6,059 nt of DNA. Source: Syntrophobacterales bacterium (lineage in GTDB: Bacteria; Desulfobacterota; Desulfobaccia; Desulfobaccales; 0-14-0-80-60-11). The stretch spans positions 1-6,059 of the forward strand of contig JAGVPN010000348.1 of the NCBI GenBank assembly GCA_020052215.1, written 5' to 3'. Position numbers and translations under genes: made by a program. Positions 1 through 4,979 of this stretch are shown in pieces (positions within the stretch are counted from its first letter, which is position 1; each line of letters opens with the position of its first letter). The notes under the pieces were generated by a model. That model had not been told where the DNA came from. It searched no databases and saw nothing but the letters and a program-made list of their open reading frames with translations.

Positions 1-1002
1 TACAACAAGGCGGCGGGCATCAAACGGCTGGCCACCGAAACCGGGGCGGGTCAGTGGGGCTGCGCCCTGGCCCTGGCCTGCAACTTTTTCTCCATGGAAT
101 GTACCGTGTACATGGTCAAGGTGAGCTACCATCAGAAACCCTACCGCCGGTCGCTCATGCACATCTGGGGGGCCAGCGTCTACCCCTCCCCCACGGACCG
201 CACCCAGGCGGGCCGGAATATCCTGGCGGGGAACCCGGAGACCTCCGGGAGCCTGGGCATGGCCATTTCCGAGGCGGTGGAGGACGCGGCCACCCACGAC
301 GACACCAACTATGCCCTGGGGAGCGTCCTCAACCACGTCATGCTGCACCAGACCATCGTGGGGCTGGAGACCAAAAAGCAGCTGGCTCTGGCCGGGGAGT
401 CGCCGGACGTGCTCATCGGCTGTGTCGGCGGCGGCAGCAATTTTGCGGGGTTCTGCTTCCCGTTCGTCCCGGACAAACTGAAGGGCCAGGATATCCGTTT
501 TGTGGCGGTGGAGCCCACCGCCTGCCCCACCCTGACCAAGGGGGCCTACACCTATGACTTCGGAGACACCGCCGGCCTCACCCCCCTGATCCTGATGTAC
601 ACCCTGGGACACTCCTTCGTGCCGTCGGGCATCCACGCCGGGGGCCTGCGCTACCACGGCGACGCCCCGCTCCTGTGTCAGCTGGTGCACGACAAGGTGA
701 TCGAGGCCCGGGCCTATGCCCAGAACCCGGTGTTTGAGGCGGCTCGCCTCTTCGCTGTAACCGAGGGGATAGTCCCGGCCCCGGAGACCGCCCACGCCAT
801 CAGGGCGGCGGTGGACGAGGCCCTGGTATGCAAGGAGACCGGCCAGGCCAAGTGCATCGTCTTTAATTTATCGGGGCACGGCCACTTCGACCTGGCAGCC
901 TATGACGCGTTTCTGGAAGGCCAGCTCAAGGATATCGAACTCGACCCGGCCGAGATGATCAAAAAGGCCCTGGCGGACCTGCCCAAGATCAAGGGGCAAT
1001 AA
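1..1002 (+). CDS. trpB: Tryptophan synthase beta chain, TrpB2 type (5'-truncated by window edge)
   Basis: PLP-dependent enzyme that condenses indole with serine to form tryptophan in the cytoplasm. The reading frame is open from base 1 and 333 residues are visible; TrpB2 proteins are usually about 450 long, so roughly 115-120 N-terminal residues lie outside, including the lysine that binds PLP. Visible family marks are TETGAGQWG (residues 12-20), the long helix [19 protein letters not shown] with the following HQTIVGLE, the phosphate-binding loop GGGSN (143-147), and the C-terminal [11 protein letters not shown]. The ETGAGQWG form and the insert-rich middle indicate TrpB2 (COG1350) rather than the TrpB1 that pairs with TrpA (ETGAGQHG). 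No trpA or other trp gene is visible downstream, as expected for a TrpB2, which is often unlinked and may act as an indole-salvage enzyme. The gene ends in TAA and is convergent with the next gene. Family assignment is firm; the physiological role is inferred. Confidence 0.93.
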   Translation, partial: YNKAAGIKRLATETGAGQWGCALALACNFFSMECTVYMVKVSYHQKPYRRSLMHIWGASVYPSPTDRTQAGRNILAGNPETSGSLGMAISEAVEDAATHDDTNYALGSVLNHVMLHQTIVGLETKKQLALAGESPDVLIGCVGGGSNFAGFCFPFVPDKLKGQDIRFVAVEPTACPTLTKGAYTYDFGDTAGLTPLILMYTLGHSFVPSGIHAGGLRYHGDAPLLCQLVHDKVIEARAYAQNPVFEAARLFAVTEGIVPAPETAHAIRAAVDEALVCKETGQAKCIVFNLSGHGHFDLAAYDAFLEGQLKDIELDPAEMIKKALADLPKIKGQ

Positions 1003-1034
1003 TACCGTTTTCGGTCTTCCGTTTTCTGTGGAAT

Positions 1035-1080
1035 AGCCGCCCCGGCGGTTGTGCTCCGTGTAAGGCGGGCAGTGCCTGCC
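1035..1080. repeat. Two adjacent GC-rich palindromes
   Basis: The first, 1035-1050, is AGCCGC-CCCG-GCGGTT, a 6-bp stem with one G-T pair. The second, 1064-1080, is GGCGGGC-AGT-GCCTGCC, a 7-bp stem with one G-T pair. Both resemble the short extragenic palindromes often dispersed in GC-rich anaerobe genomes. Neither is followed by a T run, so they are not convincing intrinsic terminators. Confidence 0.5.
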
Positions 1081-1107
1081 ATAATTACGGTAAAAGCTCT
1101 TTAAATC

Positions 1108-1179
1108 GGTGGCGCAGGCTTTCTAGCCTGCGCCAGGGAAGCGGATTAGTACTACACAGGCTGGAAAGCCTGTGCCACC
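1108..1179. repeat. Inverted pair of 24-nt palindromic elements (REP/BIME-like)
   Basis: The arms 1108-1131 and 1156-1179 are reverse complements at 21 of 24 positions, separated by 24 bp. Each arm region is itself a hairpin. The left one is GGCGCAGGCT-TTCT-AGCCTGCGCC, a perfect 10-bp stem at 1111-1134. The right one is CACAGGCT-GGAA-AGCCTGTG, a perfect 8-bp stem at 1155-1174. Two hairpins facing each other is the layout of a BIME-like unit, and the whole could also fold as one long cruciform. The differences between arms mostly preserve pairing inside each small hairpin, which suggests selection on, or copying of, the hairpin form. Confidence 0.75.
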
Positions 1180-1188
1180 AGCTTATAG

Positions 1189-1205
1189 GGCGGCCCGTGG
1201 CCGCC
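1189..1205. repeat. Perfect GC-rich palindrome
   Basis: GGCGGCC-CGT-GGCCGCC is a perfect 7-bp stem with a 3-nt loop. It lies 10 bp beyond the inverted 24-nt pair and looks like another member of the local set of short extragenic palindromes. It has no T run on either side. Confidence 0.5.
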
Positions 1206-1253
1206 ATGCCCGGCGCCCCAGACGCACTCTACGGCTGGATAGCCGGGGGAGCT

Positions 1254-1272
1254 GTCCTACATTAGGACTTTT
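1254..1272 (+). terminator. Possible weak intrinsic terminator for trpB2
   Basis: GTCCTA-CAT-TAGGAC (1254-1268) is a perfect 6-bp stem followed on the plus strand by TTTT, then C and a second T-rich patch. It is preceded by another small stem, CGGCT-GGAT-AGCCG (1232-1245). The stem is short and only partly GC, and it lies about 250 bp past the trpB2 stop, so this is tentative. The minus strand lacks a T run here, so it would not serve the polyferredoxin gene. Confidence 0.3.
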
Positions 1273-1318
1273 CATGTTTTACGGGTGAGCCAAGAGTCCA
1301 TGAGGAACTGCTCACTCC

Positions 1319-2878
1319 TCACATCTCCACCCGCAGGGACCGCTTCACCCGAATCGCGGCGGCGCCGCCCACGGGACAGACGTGTTCGCAGTGGCCGCAG
1401 CCGATGCAGCGGTCCGGGATCACCACCGGCAGCTTGATTTTCACCCGTTCCCCCTGGACATTGACCACCTCCTGCTCGGAGAAGGTGATGGCCTTGGGGG
1501 AGACGGGGCAATGCTCTTCGCACACCAGGCAATCGGCGCCTTCGGTGTAAGGGATGCACCGGGTGCGGTTGATGAAGGCGGTCCCCAGGACGGTGGCCTG
1601 TTTGACCTTTAGTTCGAGATGGGGGATGGCACCGGTGGGGCACACCTGGCCGCACAGATTGCAGGAGTAAGAGCAATATCCCAGCCGGGGGATGAGCCGC
1701 GGGGTGTAAAGCCCTTCCAGGCCCGCTTCCCACAGCACCGGCTGGAGGCCGTTGGTCAGGCAAACCTTCAGGCACTGGCCGCAGCGGATGCAGCGGGTGA
1801 GGACCTCCGCCTCGCTCTGGGCCCCGGGGGGCCGGATAAGAAATTCGTCGGGCCGCCGGGCCAGGGAACCAAGGCGGATCAGGGGCACGGCCACGGCCCC
1901 CGCGGCCACCGCGGTAATTACCTGGCGCCTCCCCAAGTCCAGAGGCGCCCGGGGCGCTTTGGAGGTCCAGGTGAAGCTCACCCGGCCCTCTTCCCGGCAG
2001 GCCTCCAGGCAGCGGAGGCAGAGCTGGCACTCGGCTGTTACGTGGCGGGCCGGCTTCCCCGGGGCAAAGGCGGCCATCTTGCAGATATCGGTGCAGTCGC
2101 CGCAGTCGGGGCAGAGGGCCGCAGGCCGCCGCCTCAGCCGGGAGAAGCGGGCCATGAGGGCGTAAAGGGCCCCCAGGGGACAGAAGGCCCGGCACCAGAA
2201 GCGCCGGTCAAGGCGTTCCGCGGCCACCACCAGGGCAAAGAGCGTTAAGGTGAAAATCGGCAGGAGGTAGATCAGGGGCCGGAAGGGCAGCACCGTGGCC
2301 TTGAAGAATTGATAGAGGGGTTCGCTGACGTAGGTGAGGGGCGGGCCCAGGCGGTAGAAGGTCAGCCCGGCCTTTTCCACCCCGTAGCCGAAGGCGGGGT
2401 AAAAGACGATGGCCAGGGTGCGATAGAGCAGGGCCAGGGGGTCGAACAGCCCCACCAGGTTCAGGGAAAACAGACTGCTCACCAACAGTCCGATGAGCAG
2501 ATAGTACTTGCCCCGGCGCCACCGGGCCGCCACGCCGCGATCCGGGCGCGGGGCAAAAAGCAGCCGGCGGGAGCCGTCCAGGGTGGTCCCCAGGGGGCAG
2601 ACCCAGCCGCAGAAAAACCGGCCCAGGATGAAGGTCAGGGCCACCATGACCAGGGACCAGAACAGCCCGGCCACCAGGGGGCTGAAGGTCAGGAGTTGGG
2701 CCGCCAGGATCAGGGGGTCGAAGCGAAAGAACAGGTCCACCGGCCAGGCCAGGTTTTCCTGCCCCCCGAATTCGGCTTTCAAAAACAGCCAGCCAAACAG
2801 GGCCAGAAAAAGGACCTGGATGACCCGGCGGAGGCGCGCCCAGGCGCGGCCGGTTAAGGAGATTTTGGGGTTACTCAT
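1319..2878 (-). CDS. Membrane polyferredoxin, NapH-NapG-like fusion
   Basis: Likely quinol-linked electron-transfer protein of the cytoplasmic membrane, 519 residues. Residues 1-~300 resemble NapH/MauN. Hydrophobic segments lie near 18-35, 56-86, 125-160 and 201-221. Two CxxxCPLG motifs are present (C90/C94 and C229/C233), followed by two ferredoxin clusters (C256, 259, 262, 266 and C284, 287, 290, 294). Residues ~311-510 resemble NapG/MauM: a twin-arginine plus hydrophobic stretch (GRRQVITAVAAGAV, R317-R318), then RPPGA and four clusters: C363/366/369/373, C402/406/409/413, C441/450/453/457 and C491/494/497/501. Arginine-rich loops put both CPLG motifs in the cytoplasm; a fifth span at ~320-337 would then place the NapG-like part outside. 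NapH and NapG are normally separate proteins; joined, they form one wire from quinol to the periplasm. The start ATG has only a weak upstream GGAAA ribosome site. The partner is probably the upstream DUF362 gene. Domain calls are firm; topology and partner are inferred. Confidence 0.9.
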   Translation of the reverse strand: MSNPKISLTGRAWARLRRVIQVLFLALFGWLFLKAEFGGQENLAWPVDLFFRFDPLILAAQLLTFSPLVAGLFWSLVMVALTFILGRFFCGWVCPLGTTLDGSRRLLFAPRPDRGVAARWRRGKYYLLIGLLVSSLFSLNLVGLFDPLALLYRTLAIVFYPAFGYGVEKAGLTFYRLGPPLTYVSEPLYQFFKATVLPFRPLIYLLPIFTLTLFALVVAAERLDRRFWCRAFCPLGALYALMARFSRLRRRPAALCPDCGDCTDICKMAAFAPGKPARHVTAECQLCLRCLEACREEGRVSFTWTSKAPRAPLDLGRRQVITAVAAGAVAVPLIRLGSLARRPDEFLIRPPGAQSEAEVLTRCIRCGQCLKVCLTNGLQPVLWEAGLEGLYTPRLIPRLGYCSYSCNLCGQVCPTGAIPHLELKVKQATVLGTAFINRTRCIPYTEGADCLVCEEHCPVSPKAITFSEQEVVNVQGERVKIKLPVVIPDRCIGCGHCEHVCPVGGAAAIRVKRSLRVEM

Positions 2879-2916
2879 TGATTTTTCCAGGTTAAGGGCA
2901 TGGTCAGGTACAGAGA

Positions 2917-2925
2917 TTTATAGCA
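2917..2925 (-). promoter_or_regulatory. Candidate extended -10 promoter for the polyferredoxin gene
   Basis: Read on the minus strand, this is TGC-TATAAA, an extended -10 form (TGnTATAAT-like). No good -35 box stands 16-18 bp upstream, which is normal for extended -10 promoters. Transcription would start near 2910, leaving a leader of about 32 nt. If real, the polyferredoxin gene can be expressed independently of the DUF362 gene despite sharing its direction. Confidence 0.35.
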
Positions 2926-2960
2926 ATTGCCAAAAGTTTTTCCGTCATGGGAAGCTTGAT

Positions 2961-3050
2961 AATCCCCCCTGCCCCCCTTTAAAAAAGGGGGGAACTACAA
3001 GTAATTGCTGTTAAAGTCCCCCTTTGAAAAAGGGGGATTTAGGGGGATTT
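2961..3050. repeat. Two inverted copies of a C5/G5 hairpin repeat
   Basis: Copy A (about 2961-2995) contains CCCCCCTTT-AAA-AAAGGGGGG, a perfect 9-bp stem at 2972-2992, with a second C-run before it. Copy B (about 3013-3050) contains TCCCCCTTT-GAA-AAAGGGGGA (3017-3037), extendable to 12 bp with one G-T pair, with a second G-run after it. Reverse-complemented, copy B aligns with copy A along its length (AATCCCCC, second C-run, AAAGGGGG, ACT) with small gaps. The two are therefore the same element in opposite orientation, about 17 bp apart. Such elements are typically dispersed, non-coding and high in copy number; that they recur elsewhere in this genome is inference. They may act as transcript ends or RNA-stabilising hairpins between the two genes. 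Confidence 0.75.
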
Positions 3051-3109
3051 AAGAACCTCCAAACGGAAGGAATTTATGGCAAACGCTATAATTATCCCCA
3101 AAATCTCGC

Positions 3110-3133
3110 AGGGGCGGTGAAGGCGCCGCCCCT
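3110..3133. repeat. AGGGGCGG/CCGCCCCT palindromic repeat
   Basis: A perfect 8-bp stem, AGGGGCGG (3110-3117) and CCGCCCCT (3126-3133), encloses an 8-nt loop, TGAAGGCG. It is unrelated in sequence to the C5/G5 pair next to it, so at least two repeat families share this spacer. There is no T run, so it is not a standard terminator. Confidence 0.55.
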
Positions 3134-3195
3134 ACCTCTTATCCGGTTAGGTCTCCAGAAACTGCCGGCTGGGTCTTGGACCCGGGGTTTTCCGG

Positions 3196-4107
3196 TTACA
3201 ATACCTTGATCTTGTTCAGGTCCATTTCACCCCGGCCGGCCTGGTGGGCCTTGATGATATAGCCGATATCCGCGGGTTTCATGCCGAATAGACCTGTGCC
3301 GATGGCGTCCAGGGCCACGGGGTCGGCGCCGGCGAACACCAGATTTTTCACCGCCACATCCTCGAGGCTGCCGCCGGAAGGCCCGTTTCTCAGCATGATC
3401 CGGGTGGCGTCCAGGACGTGGAGGTCGGGGCGCAACAGCAGGTTCATATCCGCGATGTTCTGGTGCAGGCCCACGTGGATGCGGCCCCGCCAGCCGCCGA
3501 TGGCCCCCATCATGTTCTTCAGGCACATAGTGAGGCGGGCTTCGGAGTGATTCTTGGCGATGGGAATGTTGATGAAGCGGTCGGCTTCCAAAATCTCTTT
3601 ATAGAAATACCATTTCTTCAGGGCCTTGGCCTTCTCGACCTTAAGCTCCACGAAGCCGCGGTCATCCACGAACTCCACCACCGCCCGGGGATCTTTGATG
3701 GCTTCCACCGCCGCCTTGATGCCCGAGTTGTTGTAGGCCTTGCGGGCGTCGTGGCAGGTGTTGTCCAGCACCTTGACCTTTTTGGCCCCGGCCTCCAGGC
3801 ACAATTCCACCACCTGGCGCACCACCGCCGGGTTGGCGTTGGCCGCCATTTCCGGGGGCCGGTCCCAGGCCATGTTGGGCTTGACCACCACCACTTCCCC
3901 GGGATTGACGAACTTTTTCATGCCGCCCAGGGCCTGGATGGCATCTCCTGCCAGCTGGGCGTAATTGGCGCCCTGGGCCTTGGCCACGATGGGTTGAGGC
4001 GTTTCCGGGGGGGCCATGGCCCACACTTCTTCCGGCAACACCAGCCGCCCGGCCCCGCTTACCAGCCCTAAGGCTGCCATATACCTTAGGAAATCACGAC
4101 GGTGCAT
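3196..4107 (-). CDS. DUF362 family protein with Tat-type signal peptide
   Basis: A 303-residue member of the DUF362 family (COG2006), whose biochemical role I cannot state. The N-terminus MHRRDFLRYM has the twin-arginine form RRxFLR (R3, R4), then a mildly hydrophobic stretch (MAALGLVSGAG) and a likely cleavage site after A-M-A (30-32), so export in folded form by Tat is expected. Typical DUF362 features follow: VVVKPNM (73-79), the LDN-TCHD region (114-120), IPIAKNHSEA (181-190), TMCLKNMMGAIGG (193-205), and GADPVALDAIG (260-270). Many relatives carry a C-terminal ferredoxin domain; this one ends without it and has only three cysteines (C103, C118, C195). The co-directional gene downstream encodes a polyferredoxin, so the iron-sulfur part may be supplied in trans. 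AGGAGG lies 5 nt before the ATG and fixes the start. It is transcribed divergently from tetR. Family is firm; export is likely; function is unknown. Confidence 0.9.
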   Translation of the reverse strand: MHRRDFLRYMAALGLVSGAGRLVLPEEVWAMAPPETPQPIVAKAQGANYAQLAGDAIQALGGMKKFVNPGEVVVVKPNMAWDRPPEMAANANPAVVRQVVELCLEAGAKKVKVLDNTCHDARKAYNNSGIKAAVEAIKDPRAVVEFVDDRGFVELKVEKAKALKKWYFYKEILEADRFINIPIAKNHSEARLTMCLKNMMGAIGGWRGRIHVGLHQNIADMNLLLRPDLHVLDATRIMLRNGPSGGSLEDVAVKNLVFAGADPVALDAIGTGLFGMKPADIGYIIKAHQAGRGEMDLNKIKVL

Positions 4108-4112
4108 TATCG

Positions 4113-4118
4113 CCTCCT
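4113..4118 (-). promoter_or_regulatory. Ribosome binding site of the DUF362 gene
   Basis: On the minus strand this is a full AGGAGG, 5 nt before the ATG at 4107. It confirms that translation begins at MHRRDF, which keeps the twin-arginine signal intact. The polyferredoxin gene, by contrast, has only a weak site. Confidence 0.8.
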
Positions 4119-4140
4119 GTCAACCCTCTAGATATTTTCA

Positions 4141-4169
4141 AGTCTAAACAGAGCCCTGTGAGTTTGCAA
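4141..4169 (-). promoter_or_regulatory. Candidate promoter of the DUF362 gene
   Basis: On the minus strand, TTGCAA (4164-4169) and TAGACT (4141-4146) are separated by exactly 17 bp; each matches the sigma-70 consensus at 4 of 6 positions. The predicted start, near 4134, leaves a leader of about 27 nt ending in the strong AGGAGG. It is the best fit I see in this gap but rests on weak hexamers. Confidence 0.35.
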
Positions 4170-4176
4170 GTTTTTC

Positions 4177-4205
4177 TTGACAAGGGTACGAAAACCTAAT
4201 ATTGA
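4177..4205 (+). promoter_or_regulatory. Candidate promoter of tetR-tolC
   Basis: A perfect TTGACA -35 (4177-4182) is followed after 17 bp by TATTGA (4200-4205), a weak -10. The -10 box overlaps the left edge of the first palindromic operator, the geometry expected if a repressor blocks RNA polymerase. Transcription would begin near 4212, giving a leader of about 110 nt. Confidence 0.45.
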
Positions 4206-4218
4206 CTATACAGTCATT
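4201..4218. promoter_or_regulatory. Candidate TetR operator, site 1
   Basis: ATTGACTATACAGTCATT contains TGACT-ATAC-AGTCA, a perfect inverted repeat centred between 4209 and 4210. It overlaps the predicted -10 of the tetR promoter. It agrees with site 2 at 12 of 18 positions, including nearly all of both half-sites (TGAC and AGTCATT). TetR/AcrR dimers usually bind such palindromes beside their own gene. Confidence 0.6.
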
Positions 4219-4220
4219 TC

Positions 4221-4238
4221 AATGACCCATAAGTCATT
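4221..4238. promoter_or_regulatory. Candidate TetR operator, site 2
   Basis: AATGACCCATAAGTCATT is a perfect inverted repeat, AATGAC-6 nt-GTCATT, centred between 4229 and 4230. Its centre is exactly 20 bp from that of site 1, about two helical turns, so two dimers would sit on the same face. The inner half-sites also pair with each other (GTCATT-TC-AATGAC, 4213-4226), so the array can be read as four alternating half-sites. Confidence 0.6.
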
Positions 4239-4286
4239 ACAACAACTCTGGAAGTCTCGGATGATAATTTTTTGTTGAGCCGCTTC

Positions 4287-4301
4287 GCCGGTAGCCCCGG
4301 C
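4287..4301 (+). other. Small hairpin in the tetR leader
   Basis: GCCGG-TAGCC-CCGGC forms a perfect 5-bp GC stem about 25 nt before the tetR ATG. It could affect translation of a gene that already has a poor ribosome site (only GAG near the start), but it is short and may be incidental in GC-rich DNA. Confidence 0.25.
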
Positions 4302-4325
4302 CACAAGTCTGACCAAGTGTGAGAA

Positions 4326-4979
4326 ATGCCAGCGTCCCCCAAATCCACTAAGAAAGAAATTGTCACCGCCTTCCGCACCCGGGAGATCCTGGCCGCGGCC
4401 CGGCAGCTGTTGGAGCAGCGCGGCCCGGAAGCCATGACCATGGAGGAGATCGCCGCCGCCGCCGGAGTGGCCAAGGGCACGGTGTATCTCTATTTCCAGA
4501 GCAAAGACGATCTGATCCAGGCCCTCATCACCCGGGTGGGGGAAAACATCATCCGGGACCTGGAGGCCTCTCTAGAGGCCCCGGGGACGCCGCCGGAGAA
4601 ATTGATCCGGGTGGTGGCCGTTCTCCTGGAGTATCTCAACCGGGAGCGGCTGTTATTTCCCATCTATGCCCGGGAATTGGTCCAGGGGGAGGGGGTATCC
4701 CGGGATGGATTCCGGCGCCGCTACCAGGAATTGGAAGAGCAATTCGTCACCCTGGTGACCCGCCTGTTTGCCGAAGGCATTGCCGCGGGTCAGTTTATTC
4801 CCGCCAATCCCCGCCTCCTGACCTTTTTGATCCGGGGGTTGGTCCGGGCCACCGGCTACTATCAGAAGGCCGAAGGACAGGCGGATGCGGCCCAAGAGGC
4901 CTTACCGGTTATCCTTACCCTTATTTCCTCCGGTTTGATCCGGGAAAAGCAATCTTTAACAGAGGAAGCGGCGCTATGA
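4326..4979 (+). CDS. TetR/AcrR family transcriptional repressor
   Basis: A 217-residue cytoplasmic DNA-binding regulator, the usual size for the family. The TetR_N domain spans about residues 17-64, with the helix-turn-helix in TMEEIAAAAGVAKGTVYLYF (38-57) followed by the family's SKDDLIQAL. Residues ~85-205 form the helical ligand-binding and dimerisation half, which is not conserved enough to name the ligand. The ATG at 4326 is the first possible start, since an in-frame TGA lies just upstream (4320-4322). Its ribosome site is weak. The stop codon overlaps the ATG of the TolC gene (ATGA), so the two are translationally coupled. Two palindromes in the upstream gap, one covering the predicted -10, suggest autorepression relieved by an exported compound. 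The DUF362 gene is divergent and could share this control, though its predicted promoter does not overlap the palindromes. Confidence 0.95.
   Translation: MPASPKSTKKEIVTAFRTREILAAARQLLEQRGPEAMTMEEIAAAAGVAKGTVYLYFQSKDDLIQALITRVGENIIRDLEASLEAPGTPPEKLIRVVAVLLEYLNRERLLFPIYARELVQGEGVSRDGFRRRYQELEEQFVTLVTRLFAEGIAAGQFIPANPRLLTFLIRGLVRATGYYQKAEGQADAAQEALPVILTLISSGLIREKQSLTEEAAL
4962..4967 (+). promoter_or_regulatory. Ribosome binding site of the TolC gene inside tetR
   Basis: GAGGAA lies 8 nt before the ATG at 4976, inside the last codons of tetR. It selects the overlapping ATGA start over the internal methionines further on and keeps the signal peptide. Confidence 0.6.

Larger units (their letters stand above)
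1003..1318. other. Convergent intergenic region dense in hairpins, no gene seen
   Basis: This 316-bp stretch lies between the stop of trpB2 (+) and the stop of the polyferredoxin gene (-). I see no coding sequence with family features in it. It holds at least seven short inverted repeats, at 1035-1050, 1064-1080, 1111-1134, 1155-1174, 1189-1205, 1232-1245 and 1254-1268. A further GTGAGC/GCTCAC pair (1285-1290 and 1310-1315) sits just beyond the polyferredoxin stop. Some may end transcripts from both sides, but only one is followed by a T run. Confidence 0.7.
2879..3195. other. Gene-free spacer between DUF362 and polyferredoxin genes
   Basis: This 317-bp stretch separates two co-directional minus-strand genes. 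I see no credible gene in it. From the polyferredoxin side outward it holds a possible extended -10 promoter, two inverted C5/G5 hairpin elements, a GGGGCGG palindrome, and a small GGGTC-TTG-GACCC stem (3171-3183) just past the DUF362 stop. Short open frames on the plus strand run through the repeats and show no protein-family features. Confidence 0.7.

Noticed and set aside
1035..1268. CRISPR array
   Set aside because: The units are palindromes of differing sequence at irregular spacing, not identical direct repeats with unique spacers.
1272..2195. Long minus-strand open frame overlapping the polyferredoxin gene
   Set aside because: Its translation is rich in P, G, R and A with no family motif, while the overlapping frame has complete NapH/NapG cysteine motifs. 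It is a GC-bias shadow.
1619..2248. Plus-strand open frame of about 209 codons opposite the polyferredoxin gene
   Set aside because: Low-complexity G/A/P-rich translation, antisense to a well-supported gene.
2972..2992. C6/G6 hairpin as an intrinsic terminator of the DUF362 gene
   Set aside because: On the minus strand the stem is followed by CAGGGGGG rather than a T run, so a classical terminator is not supported; it fits better as a dispersed repeat.
3024..3209. Short plus-strand open frame in the repeat-rich spacer
   Set aside because: It runs through the C5/G5 repeat and the GGGGCGG palindrome into the end of the DUF362 gene; no ribosome site or family features were seen.
3418..4071. 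Plus-strand open frame of 217 codons opposite the DUF362 gene
   Set aside because: The translation is H-, G- and L-rich without motifs, while the minus frame is a complete DUF362 protein with a strong ribosome site.
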